DNA of 20,962 nucleotides from JBCBKZ01 sp039026975. Its GTDB lineage: Bacteria; Bacteroidota; Bacteroidia; J057. Both the position numbers and the translations under genes were made by a program. The DNA lies in the NCBI GenBank assembly GCA_039026975.1, contig JBCCLI010000075.1, forward strand, positions 1 through 20,962, written 5' to 3'. Under the pieces are notes generated by a model. It did no database searches and was not told the DNA's origin. It saw only the letters and a list, made by a program, of their open reading frames with translations. Below are positions 6,934 to 15,655 of the stretch, piece by piece; the stretch's first letter is position 1; each line of letters opens with the position of its first letter.

Positions 6934-6981
6934 ATGAAGATTCTTCAAGTTTAGTAGGTATTTTTTAAATACTAATTTTTT
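6934..6981 (+). promoter_or_regulatory. Possible six-codon leader ORF and AT-rich hairpin
   Basis: ATG at 6934 opens MKILQV and stops at 6952-6954. Ile, Leu and Val make up half of it, which is suggestive in front of leuA but may be chance. GGGGA lies eight bases before the ATG. TTAGTA (6951-6956) can pair with TACTAA (6970-6975), followed by six T. The hairpin is AT-rich and weak. Confidence 0.2.
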
Positions 6982-7042
6982 GCATTTTTTACTTATTTAA
7001 ACATCGAAAACCCTTTATTGCAACTCTATATTCATCACCAGG

Positions 7043-7056
7043 GCTGCCTCAGCAGC
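7043..7056 (+). promoter_or_regulatory. Small hairpin in the leuA 5' leader
   Basis: GCTGC (7043-7047) and GCAGC (7052-7056) enclose a CTCA loop 17 nt before the leuA ATG. There is no Shine-Dalgarno between it and the start. It may affect initiation, but a 5-bp stem can arise by chance. Confidence 0.2.
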
Positions 7057-7073
7057 ACATAACGCATTAAACT

Positions 7074-8567
7074 ATGAGCGAAAGAGTATATGTATTTGAT
7101 ACCACGCTTAGAGACGGAGAGCAGGTACCGGGATGCCAGCTGAACACCGTCGAAAAAATAGAAGTAGCGAAAGAACTGGAACTGCTGGGAGTGGATATCC
7201 TAGAAGCGGGATTTCCAATTTCAAGTCCTGGCGATTTTCAGTCTGTGGTGGAAGTTTCTAAAGCGGTAAGAGAGCCTGTCATATGCGCCCTTACCAGGGC
7301 AGTAGAGAAAGATATTGACTGTGCAGCAGAAGCCCTGCAATATGCTAAGAGGAAAAGAATTCATACTGGAATTGGGTCTTCTGACATGCATATATATAGC
7401 AAGCTGAACTCTACGCCGGAGAAAATTTTAGAGAGAGCCGTAGCAGCCACCAAGCATGCTAAGCAGTATGTAGAAGATGTGGAATTTTATTGTGAAGATG
7501 CAGGAAGAGCTAACCTTGAGTACCTGGCTAGAATGGTAGAAGCAGTTATAGCTGCAGGGGCTACAGTGGTGAACATACCTGATACTACTGGATATTGTCT
7601 TCCTGAACAGTATGGGGCTAAGATCAAGTATTTGATGGAAAATGTGAAAAATGTTCACAAAGCCATCCTGTCTGTCCACTGCCATAATGACCTGGGTATG
7701 GCCACTGCTAATACCATAGCTGGCCTGGCAAACGGTGCCAGACAAATGGAGGTTACGGTAAATGGAATTGGAGAAAGAGCGGGCAACACTTCCCTGGAAG
7801 AAACCGCCATGATCCTCCGTTCTCATAAAGAAGAGCTTCAGCTAGAAACCAATATTAATATTAAGAAACTGTACCCCATGAGCCGCATGATCACCAGGCT
7901 CATGCGTATGCCTGTACAGCCTAATAAGGCCATTGTTGGAAGAAATGCCTTTGCACATTCTTCAGGTATCCACCAGGATGGATTTCTGAAAAGTCGGGAG
8001 AATTATGAAATCATAGATCCACAAGATGTAGGGGTGCCCCAGTCGTCTATTATTCTGACAGCTAGAAGCGGAAAGCATGCCTTGAAACACAGGCTGGAGA
8101 AACTTGGAATTTCTCTTGAGAAACCTGAACTGGCAAAAGCCTATGACAAGTTTCTGAACTATGCAGATCAGAAGAAGGAAGTAAATGATGAGGATTTACT
8201 GGTTATTTTGGGCTATGAGGTAGGAGATAGGATCCTTGAAATTGAGTCTTTAGAGGTGCATTGTGGCACCCAAGGAGCCGCCAGAGCTGCCTTAACCATT
8301 AATAAAAATGGGAAGAAACTCTATAATGAGGCCCAAGGAAATGGCCCTGTTGATGCCGCCATTAAAGCCATAGATGCCATTATGGACATAGATGTGCAGC
8401 TGGAAGAATATCTGGTTCAGGCTATTACTGGCGGTAGTGATGACCTGGCAAAGGTTCACATACAGGTATCTAAAGATGGGGTATTTTACTACGGCTTTGC
8501 CTCAGAGACTGATACAGTATTAGCTACGGCAAAGGCGTATTTAGACTCTTTGAATAAATTAAGATAA
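7074..8567 (+). CDS. leuA: 2-isopropylmalate synthase
   Basis: 497 residues, close to the usual 500-520. LeuA condenses acetyl-CoA with 2-ketoisovalerate, the first committed step to leucine. The TIM-barrel domain has DTTLRDGEQ at 9-17 (Arg13, Asp14), the metal ligands His202 and His204 in HCHNDLGMATAN, and NGIGERAGN ending at Asn238. The C-terminal 130 residues form the LeuA regulatory domain (GTQGAARAALTI, GNGPVDAAIKAI, AITGGSDDLAKVHI), so leucine feedback is expected. A citramalate synthase is a less likely alternative. leuB, leuC and leuD are not adjacent. The ATG at 7074 gives the normal family N-terminus. Confidence 0.93.
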   Translation: MSERVYVFDTTLRDGEQVPGCQLNTVEKIEVAKELELLGVDILEAGFPISSPGDFQSVVEVSKAVREPVICALTRAVEKDIDCAAEALQYAKRKRIHTGIGSSDMHIYSKLNSTPEKILERAVAATKHAKQYVEDVEFYCEDAGRANLEYLARMVEAVIAAGATVVNIPDTTGYCLPEQYGAKIKYLMENVKNVHKAILSVHCHNDLGMATANTIAGLANGARQMEVTVNGIGERAGNTSLEETAMILRSHKEELQLETNINIKKLYPMSRMITRLMRMPVQPNKAIVGRNAFAHSSGIHQDGFLKSRENYEIIDPQDVGVPQSSIILTARSGKHALKHRLEKLGISLEKPELAKAYDKFLNYADQKKEVNDEDLLVILGYEVGDRILEIESLEVHCGTQGAARAALTINKNGKKLYNEAQGNGPVDAAIKAIDAIMDIDVQLEEYLVQAITGGSDDLAKVHIQVSKDGVFYYGFASETDTVLATAKAYLDSLNKLR

Positions 8568-8594
8568 CAGCCACATAAAGCTCTATAGATAATT

Positions 8595-8625
8595 AAAGAA
8601 CTGGTCTCAGACCGGTTCTTTTTTT
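8595..8625 (+). terminator. Intrinsic terminator after leuA
   Basis: GAACTGGT (8598-8605) and ACCGGTTC (8611-8618) pair around CTCAG with one G-U; AAA before and TTT after extend the stem. Seven T end at 8625. It lies about 30 nt after the leuA stop and isolates leuA from the next gene. Confidence 0.85.
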
Positions 8626-8695
8626 GTATACAGTTAGGGTATATTGGGATATAGCCCCATAAGTAGTATATGCAATGTCTTACATATAGAATTGA

Positions 8696-8726
8696 TTGTA
8701 TATGGAAGCTACATTACGTACTTTTA
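8696..8726 (+). promoter_or_regulatory. Candidate promoter of the multidomain dehydrogenase gene
   Basis: TTG (8696-8698), 20 nt, TACTTTTA (8719-8726), identical in elements and spacing to the candidate TMEM220-miaA promoter. Transcription would start about 30 nt before the ATG; GAGG at 8755-8758 is a plausible ribosome-binding site. Confidence 0.5.
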
Positions 8727-8763
8727 ATTCTTCTACATTAGGAAGCATTTTATTGAGGATGAT

Positions 8764-11700
8764 ATGAAAAACTACTACCTAGCGTTCCTACTACTTCTAA
8801 GTACTATATTTCTTCCATGTAGTCTTCACGCGCAGGGACAATTCACTTCTCAGGTGTATGCAGAAGGGTTTGATCAGGTAATTGGGATTACTTTTGATGC
8901 TAATGGCAGAATGTTTGTATGGGAGAAGGCAGGGAGAATATGGATAGTAGAAGATGGAAAGAAAAGTAGTTCCCCCTTCCTGGATATTAGTGATGAGGTA
9001 GGTAACTGGCGGGACTTTGGAATGCTATCAGTAGCTTTAGATCCTAACTTCCTCACCAATGGCTATGTATATCTGTATTACCTAGTAGATAGGCACCATC
9101 TACTAAATACAGGCTCACCCGCCTATGATCCCGAGTTCAATGAATATTTCAGTGCTTCTCAAGGTAGAGTAACCCGCTATCAAGCTACGGCTTCATCAGC
9201 TTACACAGAAGTAGATGAGAACAGTCGGAAAGTGCTCATAGGAGAAGAAATAGGAGAAGGTTTCCCCAGTCTACATGAATCCCATATGGGTGGAAGCCTG
9301 ATCTTTGGGCAGGATGGTACCCTGTTGGTTACCGTTGGAGATGCAGGTAGCTATTTATCTAATGATCAGGGCTCTGCCCCTGAAACCTACTATGCACAGG
9401 CACTAGCTGATGGCATTATTAGTCAGGAAGAAAATATAGGCTCCTACAGATGTCAGGTACTCTTTTCTTACAGTGGGAAACTCTTAAGGATAGATCCTGA
9501 GACAGGCTTAGGTATTCCTTCTAATCCTTTTTACGATCCTGAAAATCCGGATGCACCAGCTTCAAAAGTATGGGGTAGGGGACTCAGAAATCCATTCAGA
9601 ATGACCCATAGACCCGGGACAGGTAGCCACTACCCGGAGGATGGTGATCCTGGTTCTTTCTACATAGGGGATGTAGGTGCAGGCACCCGGGAAGAAATTA
9701 ATGTTTCTAATGAGGCTGATCAGAACTTTGGATGGCCCAGATTTGAGGGAATGGACTTCGAACCTGGTTTCTGGGACTTTACCTACTTCCCTGAAAACCA
9801 TAGCAGGCCCAAGCTGGACTGGAGAAATAGTACACCTAGGGCAAGCATTGACAATGAAATTGTGCTGATAGGGCCTAGTGCTACTGTGAGTGGCCCCAGC
9901 TACCAGGGAAACTGCTCCATGGGAGGAGCTTGGTATACCGCTGATGACTTTCCGCCAGAATATAAAAATACCTACTTCTTCATTGATTATGGCGCCCAGT
10001 GGATTAAGAATGCCACTTTTGATGAGAATGATAATCCCGTATCAGTCAGAAATGTGTTGGAAAATGTAGGTAGTATCACCTATATCGAGACAAGCCCTAC
10101 TAATGGAGGTCTCTATTACGTAAATAATGCTTCCCTTATCTGGAGAGTGAGCTTTGAAGACATACTCAGTAAGCCCCCCGTAGCCATAGCAGAAGCAGAT
10201 ACGCTTTTTGGAGGGGATGCTTTAACCGTGTCTTTCCAGGGAGATAGATCCTTTGATCCTGAGTTTTTTCCTGTTAAGTACAGCTGGAATTTTGGAGATG
10301 GAAGCCTTCCCGTAGGAGCGGCTAATCCTACCCATACCTTTACCTCCACCAATCCAGATCCTATCAGCTATCTGGTTACCCTTAGTGTCTTTGACAGGGA
10401 AGGAAATGTAGACAGTACCAGTTTACGAATTTCTCTTAATAATCATCCTCCTCAGATCCTGAGTACCAGCCTGGATACTGTGAGTGGATATACCCTTCAG
10501 GCACCCAAAGAATTAGTGCTGGAAGCTGAACTGGCAGATGTGGAGGATGTGCTTGAAGATCTTGAGGTTAGCTGGCAGGTAATTTTATTTCATAATGACC
10601 ACTTTCATCCTGAGCCTGTAGAAAAGGCTTTTAGTACCGTTACCTTTCTGTCTCCAGTAGGCTGTGAAGAAGATGCTACCTACTGGTATAGAGTCTTACT
10701 TAGGGTAACGGATTCTGATGGCCTCACTTCTTCCTATCAAAAGGATATTTTCCCTGACTGTGGAAGAAATGAACAGGCTATCACTTTTGACCCCATTCCA
10801 GACCTAAGTTTAGATCAGGAAACCTATATGCTAAGTGGAAGGAGTAGCGCTGGCCTACCCCTAACATATTTCATTGTTGACGGCCCTGCCTCTGTTACTG
10901 GGAATATGCTAAATCTACAGGGAAGCCCTGGGCAAGTTACAGTAAGGGCTATTCAGGCAGGAAATGAGCAGTTTAATCCGGCTGTAGCCTTAGAAAGAAC
11001 GTTCACTGTCTTTCCTGGACCTCCAGAATTGGTGATTACTTTTCCTGCTGAAGGAGATGCTATCGTAGGTTCTGACATAGAACTGCGCTATGATATCTTT
11101 GGGAATTTGGCAGGAGCGGACGCAGACCATATACATGTGAAGCTGGATGATGAGTCGGAAATAGCCTGGCATGAGTTAAATGGAAGATATATCCTCAGAG
11201 ACCTTAGGCCGGGGGCTCACACCTTAACCGTATCTATAGTAACAGATACTGATGAATCACTGGAGAATCCCCAAAGCAGCATGACTGTGAATTTCTCTAG
11301 TATTCCTGGAGCAGCTGGAACCGGACTGACTGGTACCTACTATGAAGGAATTGGGTTTGAAGAAATAGTGTTTACTCGCGTAGATCCAGAAATTAACTTT
11401 AACTGGGGTAATGAATCTCCTGCTCCAGAACGCTTCAATGATTTCTTTTCCATCAGGTGGGAAGGGACACTGGAAGTACCTATTACAGGTGAATACACCT
11501 TCCTCACCACAAATGATGATGGAGCTAGGTTATGGGTAAAAGACCAGCAACTGATAGACGCATGGCGGGATCAGCCTGCTACCCTGTATGAAGGGAAGAT
11601 ATTCCTTGAAGCACAGGAGAGAGTCCCCATAGTGCTAGAATACTACGAGAGAGGAGGGGCAGCTACCGTTAGGCTACAGTGGGAGCATGCAAGTATCCCC

Positions 11701-13827
11701 AGAGAAGTTATCCCTGCCACCTATTTATATCCCATAGGAGGGAAAGCCATGCAGCGTATTAGCTTCTCCTACCTTTCTGACAGAAAAGCTGAAATAGGAA
11801 GTTTTCCCATAGAAGTCTATGCCACTTCAGGTCTTCCCGTGAGTTTACAAGTGGATGGAGGCCCTGCTTCACTGGATGGAAACGTACTGGAACTTAGTGG
11901 GGAAGAAGGAAGCGTACGTATAACGGCAAGTCAGGTAGGAAATGAAGTCTTTGCAGCGGCAGCGGCAGTAAAAAGGACGTTTCAGGTGAAGGCTGGATTA
12001 GGCCCTGCAAATCTTAGCATTCTCCAGCCCCAAAACCTGGATACACTCATAGGACCTAGCATAGAAGTAGGGATAGACGTAGAGGGGGATTTATTAACTG
12101 ACAATATTACTCACCTCTACCTATATGTAGATAACCGACCCCCCATAACTATTTATGACTTTCCAGATACGTATACCCTTACTAATCTTGAATCAGGAAG
12201 GCATACTCTACGGGCAGTTCTGCTGACGGAAGATCACCAGGAGATAGCAGCATCTACCGAGGAATTAACCTTCTGGGTAGCGGCTATAGGCAGGGACTGT
12301 GTAGCCTTAAGATCGGCTTGGCAAAGTCAGGATATAGGCAATGTAGGCCTGACTGGGCAAAGCTGCCAGTTTAATGATGTGTTTGTTATCAGCGGAGCTG
12401 GGGAAGACATCTGGGAACAGGAAGATGGCTTCCAGTTTGCGTTTCAAGAGCTTTCAGGAGATGCCGCTATCATAGCTCAGGTAACACAGCTGACCAATAC
12501 TGATCCATGGGCAAAAGCAGGCCTAATGATCAGGAATAGCCTGGATAATAATGCTGCTAATGCCTTTCTAGCCCTTACCGCTGAAAATGATGGGATCTTT
12601 CAGAACAGGAGATCTGTAGGAGAATTCTCACAAGCTTCCTATTTCACTGAGAATATTCCTTACTGGTTGAGACTGGAAAGAAGAGGGGATGTATTGATAG
12701 GGTTTGCTTCTGAAGAGGGCGCTTTCTGGGAGCAGGTAGGAATAGCCTACGTACCTTTATCAGAAGATGTATATGTGGGCTTAGCTATGACGAGCCATAA
12801 TAATAACAGCTTGGGAACAGCTACTTTTGAAAATGTACAGCTGACAACATTAGATCCGGGCAATAATCCTCAAAAAAATGCTCCTACCATCCTCCTGGCT
12901 GAGAGGCAAATGGATAAGCATCTTTACCTGGGTTGGGAAGCTACTAATCCTAATGAGTGGGGATTTCTCATAGAAAGGGCAGTAGAGGGAAGTACTTCAT
13001 TTGAAGTAGTGTATACGGCAGGGAATAATGACAGATACTGGGTAGATACTGAAGCAGAAGATGATCAGACGTATACCTACAGGCTAAGGTCTATATCTGA
13101 GGGAGGCCTTTCTCCTTATTCTGAAATCGCGGAAGTAAGCCCTCAAAACATCTTATGTGATGTACTAAATGTTACCGCTTTTGGTGCTACTGTTACCGCA
13201 TCATCAGAGTTAAATGAGTTTTTACCTGCGGGAAGTGCCACAGATGGAAATCTGGGTACTTATTGGGAAGCCTCCTTCATGGATAATAACTGGATCAGAA
13301 TAGATCTGGGGGCTGAGTATGCTATCTGTTCAGTAGTAGCTAGGTGGATAGATGACAGTTATCCGGGAGATTTCAGCATCAGGACCTCTCTTAGTGGGCT
13401 AAACTTCCAAACGGCCAGGAATGTCATAGGTAATGTATCTGCAAATAATACCATCCGGTTTGAGAATGTGAAAACCAGATACCTGAGCTTAGAAGCTTCT
13501 AGAATTGTAACAGCTAACTATAAGCTAAGAGAATTAGAGATTTACACGCCAGACAAAATGCTCAGTTTCAATGAGGATCAGCTATGGGTATACCCTAATC
13601 CTATGGAAGACCATCTCCATGTATCCATGAGAGTAGAAGAACCTAAGGTGGTCATTGTCCAGCTATTAGATCTGGCAGGAAGAAAAGTAAGTACATGGGT
13701 AGAAAAGCTAGTTCCCGGATATAATGACTTGGACTATGACATTACTAATATTAGTGGAGGATATTATCTGTTAAAGATTAGAACCCAGGAAGAGCAGATC
13801 TTTAGAAAGATCAATATTTTCGACTAG
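8764..13827 (+). CDS. Secreted multidomain PQQ-type sugar dehydrogenase with T9SS tail
   Basis: 1687 residues. Signal peptide 1-24 (ends HAQG). Residues 27-460 resemble the soluble glucose/sorbosone dehydrogenase propeller: HMGGSLIFGQDG with His174 at the catalytic position, GLRNPFR with Arg275 and Asn276, GDVG-EEIN and FGWPRFEG. Then a PKD domain (470-560), a beta-sandwich (561-665), an MBG-like Ig module (669-752), a second Ig-like module (753-848), PA14 (852-990), a repeat of the MBG-like plus Ig-like pair (996-1175), a laminin-G/DUF1349-like sandwich (1175-1360), FN3 (1374-1459), a coagulation factor 5/8 type C-like module (1465-1596) and a T9SS type A sorting domain (1600-1687, with VYPNP and a KINIFD end). 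It probably oxidises a sugar at the cell surface with PQQ; substrate and electron acceptor are unknown. It stands alone between a terminator and a convergent gene. Confidence 0.85.
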   Translation: MKNYYLAFLLLLSTIFLPCSLHAQGQFTSQVYAEGFDQVIGITFDANGRMFVWEKAGRIWIVEDGKKSSSPFLDISDEVGNWRDFGMLSVALDPNFLTNGYVYLYYLVDRHHLLNTGSPAYDPEFNEYFSASQGRVTRYQATASSAYTEVDENSRKVLIGEEIGEGFPSLHESHMGGSLIFGQDGTLLVTVGDAGSYLSNDQGSAPETYYAQALADGIISQEENIGSYRCQVLFSYSGKLLRIDPETGLGIPSNPFYDPENPDAPASKVWGRGLRNPFRMTHRPGTGSHYPEDGDPGSFYIGDVGAGTREEINVSNEADQNFGWPRFEGMDFEPGFWDFTYFPENHSRPKLDWRNSTPRASIDNEIVLIGPSATVSGPSYQGNCSMGGAWYTADDFPPEYKNTYFFIDYGAQWIKNATFDENDNPVSVRNVLENVGSITYIETSPTNGGLYYVNNASLIWRVSFEDILSKPPVAIAEADTLFGGDALTVSFQGDRSFDPEFFPVKYSWNFGDGSLPVGAANPTHTFTSTNPDPISYLVTLSVFDREGNVDSTSLRISLNNHPPQILSTSLDTVSGYTLQAPKELVLEAELADVEDVLEDLEVSWQVILFHNDHFHPEPVEKAFSTVTFLSPVGCEEDATYWYRVLLRVTDSDGLTSSYQKDIFPDCGRNEQAITFDPIPDLSLDQETYMLSGRSSAGLPLTYFIVDGPASVTGNMLNLQGSPGQVTVRAIQAGNEQFNPAVALERTFTVFPGPPELVITFPAEGDAIVGSDIELRYDIFGNLAGADADHIHVKLDDESEIAWHELNGRYILRDLRPGAHTLTVSIVTDTDESLENPQSSMTVNFSSIPGAAGTGLTGTYYEGIGFEEIVFTRVDPEINFNWGNESPAPERFNDFFSIRWEGTLEVPITGEYTFLTTNDDGARLWVKDQQLIDAWRDQPATLYEGKIFLEAQERVPIVLEYYERGGAATVRLQWEHASIPREVIPATYLYPIGGKAMQRISFSYLSDRKAEIGSFPIEVYATSGLPVSLQVDGGPASLDGNVLELSGEEGSVRITASQVGNEVFAAAAAVKRTFQVKAGLGPANLSILQPQNLDTLIGPSIEVGIDVEGDLLTDNITHLYLYVDNRPPITIYDFPDTYTLTNLESGRHTLRAVLLTEDHQEIAASTEELTFWVAAIGRDCVALRSAWQSQDIGNVGLTGQSCQFNDVFVISGAGEDIWEQEDGFQFAFQELSGDAAIIAQVTQLTNTDPWAKAGLMIRNSLDNNAANAFLALTAENDGIFQNRRSVGEFSQASYFTENIPYWLRLERRGDVLIGFASEEGAFWEQVGIAYVPLSEDVYVGLAMTSHNNNSLGTATFENVQLTTLDPGNNPQKNAPTILLAERQMDKHLYLGWEATNPNEWGFLIERAVEGSTSFEVVYTAGNNDRYWVDTEAEDDQTYTYRLRSISEGGLSPYSEIAEVSPQNILCDVLNVTAFGATVTASSELNEFLPAGSATDGNLGTYWEASFMDNNWIRIDLGAEYAICSVVARWIDDSYPGDFSIRTSLSGLNFQTARNVIGNVSANNTIRFENVKTRYLSLEASRIVTANYKLRELEIYTPDKMLSFNEDQLWVYPNPMEDHLHVSMRVEEPKVVIVQLLDLAGRKVSTWVEKLVPGYNDLDYDITNISGGYYLLKIRTQEEQIFRKINIFD

Positions 13828-13828
13828 C

Positions 13829-15586
13829 CTACAGAATACTGATTTTCTTCTGGAGTGTCTGCTCCCGTCCTGAGATTTTGAGCAGATACATACCAGAAGA
13901 TAGTGAGCCTAGTGGGATCTGATAAGAGGTAAGGGCTTCCCTAATCTGTTCTCCTAATACTTTTTCTCCCTGAAGTGAATACAGCTCAATGGTGGTTCCT
14001 TCCATGAGTAGGGATTGATGTAAGGGCATAATCGTCAGCTGATCAGTAGCAGGGGTAGGGAATACTTGCACTTCTTGCCACTCTCTAGCATCCACAAACA
14101 CAGATACTATGGAGGATAGTGCCGTCTTGCCATCCTCAAGCTTCTGAGAAATACGGTAATAAGTATAGCCTGCTGGTGGATATGGGTCAGTAAATCTGGA
14201 CTGATTGGCTTCCATACTAGCAAGTTGAACCCAGCGTTGAAGGTCGGTGCTTCTTTGGAGGTAAACAGTAGAAGATGAGGTAGCTTCTGTGGCTTGCCAA
14301 CTCAGAAGAGTTCCCTGAGTGGAATGGTAGCTTGCCCTTAGGTGAAAGTCTACGGCAGATAATGCAGCAGAGTAACAGGGAGAAGCGGTATTAGTAAATC
14401 CTACCCCTGTGTCATACACATCAGCAAAAACGGAAGTATTATTGCTAGCGTCCGTAGCGGTAGCAGTGATAAAACTTTCAAAAGTACCTATGAGTGTCCA
14501 GTTACCAGCAGCATCAGCTGTTACTTCCCCGTAGTACAAATCACTTTGGGGGATAGTAGGTCCACCACATACCAGGACAGTATTATCGGCACTTCTATAA
14601 ACGGCTACTATATCTCCCGGGTCAGCAGTTCCTATTACGCTGCCTGCATCTGCAAAGGTGATTTCAGGAGGGAGCTTACTGTTTTGAGCGTTGGTAGAAC
14701 GGCTAATGGCACTACCTGTTACACACTGAAATTCATTAAACTCAATAAGATTTCTCTTGGAAGAATCTCCAACTTGAATGGCTTCTTCACTAAATCCCAG
14801 GAAAGTATTTGCCTCGCCTGCCAGGGTTCCCCCAATCTGATTGTCGATAGAGCCTCTTAAAAATGCCATTCCTACCCCAGCTTGGACATTACAATCAGTA
14901 GGCCCCCCATTCAGGAGGTTTCCCTGGAATACAGAGTTTTGTACATCTCTAACTAGTATAGCCTCACTTGTAGTGAGTTTACAAAGTTCATTTCCCGTGA
15001 TCTCCAGATTAGAACATCCAAAGGGAGCTATGTGGTAGGTAGCGTCAAATCCTACACAGGGTCCACCTTTTTCCTCTTTGCTAAACAGATTATCTTGGAT
15101 GAATCCATTATCACAACCATCGATTCTCATAGACATAGCCCCCCCCGCCACTTCATAAATAAAGGCATTCCCTTCAAAATTGAAGTCATTTATGCCAACT
15201 GCAAAAATAGCAGTTTCCCAATTATTGAATTGAATATTCTTAATGGTAGTATGATCACCCAAGGGAATAAAAGCAGTGGAAAGTCCACCTGTTTGACGGC
15301 CGTAGATAATCTTGTTTTTGGCACCAGTATATCCATTATTTGGCTGAGAATCTCCATCTATATGGAAGGGGTGTGAAAAAAGTAATTGGCTTCCCAAAAT
15401 AGTATGAGGGGCCGCACCAGCTATATTAAATGCTATGGTATCCTTATCTGCTGTTGCATTAGCATTAGCGACAGCTTCCGCCAGGGAGCCTACACCGGTT
15501 TCATTAGTATTAGTAACGGTAAAGATGGCGGATTGAAGAGCGAGGGAAACACTTAACATGAGAAAGAATATGATATACTTTTTCAT
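13829..15586 (-). CDS. Secreted beta-helix protein with T9SS tail, paralog 1
   Basis: 585 residues. Signal peptide 1-20 (MKKYIIFFLML). The FTVTNTNETGVGSL opening with DTIAFNI and APHTI is typical of CSLREA-like right-handed beta-helix proteins. Helix turns run to about 300, with the family motifs HIDGDSQP and KEEKGGPCVG. A Big_6-like Ig module (about 304-402, AGNWTLIGTF, ATATDASNNTS) and an FN3-like module (LLSWQ, LQRSTDLQRW) follow, then a T9SS tail from about 505. Its tail reads VFPTP where the paralogs have FPNP. It is last of three tandem paralogs and ends one base from the convergent dehydrogenase stop. No catalytic residues of a polysaccharide lyase are evident; an adhesive or structural surface role is an inference. 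Confidence 0.82.
   Translation of the reverse strand: MKKYIIFFLMLSVSLALQSAIFTVTNTNETGVGSLAEAVANANATADKDTIAFNIAGAAPHTILGSQLLFSHPFHIDGDSQPNNGYTGAKNKIIYGRQTGGLSTAFIPLGDHTTIKNIQFNNWETAIFAVGINDFNFEGNAFIYEVAGGAMSMRIDGCDNGFIQDNLFSKEEKGGPCVGFDATYHIAPFGCSNLEITGNELCKLTTSEAILVRDVQNSVFQGNLLNGGPTDCNVQAGVGMAFLRGSIDNQIGGTLAGEANTFLGFSEEAIQVGDSSKRNLIEFNEFQCVTGSAISRSTNAQNSKLPPEITFADAGSVIGTADPGDIVAVYRSADNTVLVCGGPTIPQSDLYYGEVTADAAGNWTLIGTFESFITATATDASNNTSVFADVYDTGVGFTNTASPCYSAALSAVDFHLRASYHSTQGTLLSWQATEATSSSTVYLQRSTDLQRWVQLASMEANQSRFTDPYPPAGYTYYRISQKLEDGKTALSSIVSVFVDAREWQEVQVFPTPATDQLTIMPLHQSLLMEGTTIELYSLQGEKVLGEQIREALTSYQIPLGSLSSGMYLLKISGREQTLQKKISIL
14374..14670 (-). repeat. 297-bp conserved Ig module, copy in paralog 1
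   Basis: Runs between the shared landmarks aacaggg and tcaggag on the plus strand. It matches 16201-16497 and 18004-18300 with no insertion or deletion. It contains the 20-mer ttagtaaatcctacccctgt (14391-14410), identical at 18021-18040. Confidence 0.75.
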
Positions 15587-15655
15587 AATATGATCTCTCT
15601 GACCGGGTCTATGCTTTTGTGGTTTCTGTCATCATGGTTCTTTCCTTACCAGAGG

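Larger units (their letters stand above)
6325..7073. other. Gene-free region between the regulator and leuA
   Basis: 749 bp without a convincing gene. 6325-6650 shows nothing I can name; no good promoter for the regulator was found. 6657-6734 holds tandem repeats and a promoter, 6740-6874 a putative short transcript ending in a terminator, and 6875-7073 an AT-rich stretch with two weak hairpins and a six-codon ORF. A 73-codon minus-strand frame at 6632-6853 looks like chance in AT-rich DNA. Confidence 0.7.

Noticed and set aside
7428..7826. 132-codon minus-strand ORF inside leuA
   Set aside because: It is antisense to conserved LeuA motifs, with no start signal or domain; a shadow of the real gene.
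13828..13860. Bidirectional terminator between the convergent dehydrogenase and beta-helix genes
   Set aside because: The stops are one base apart and no stem with a T-run is seen on either strand.
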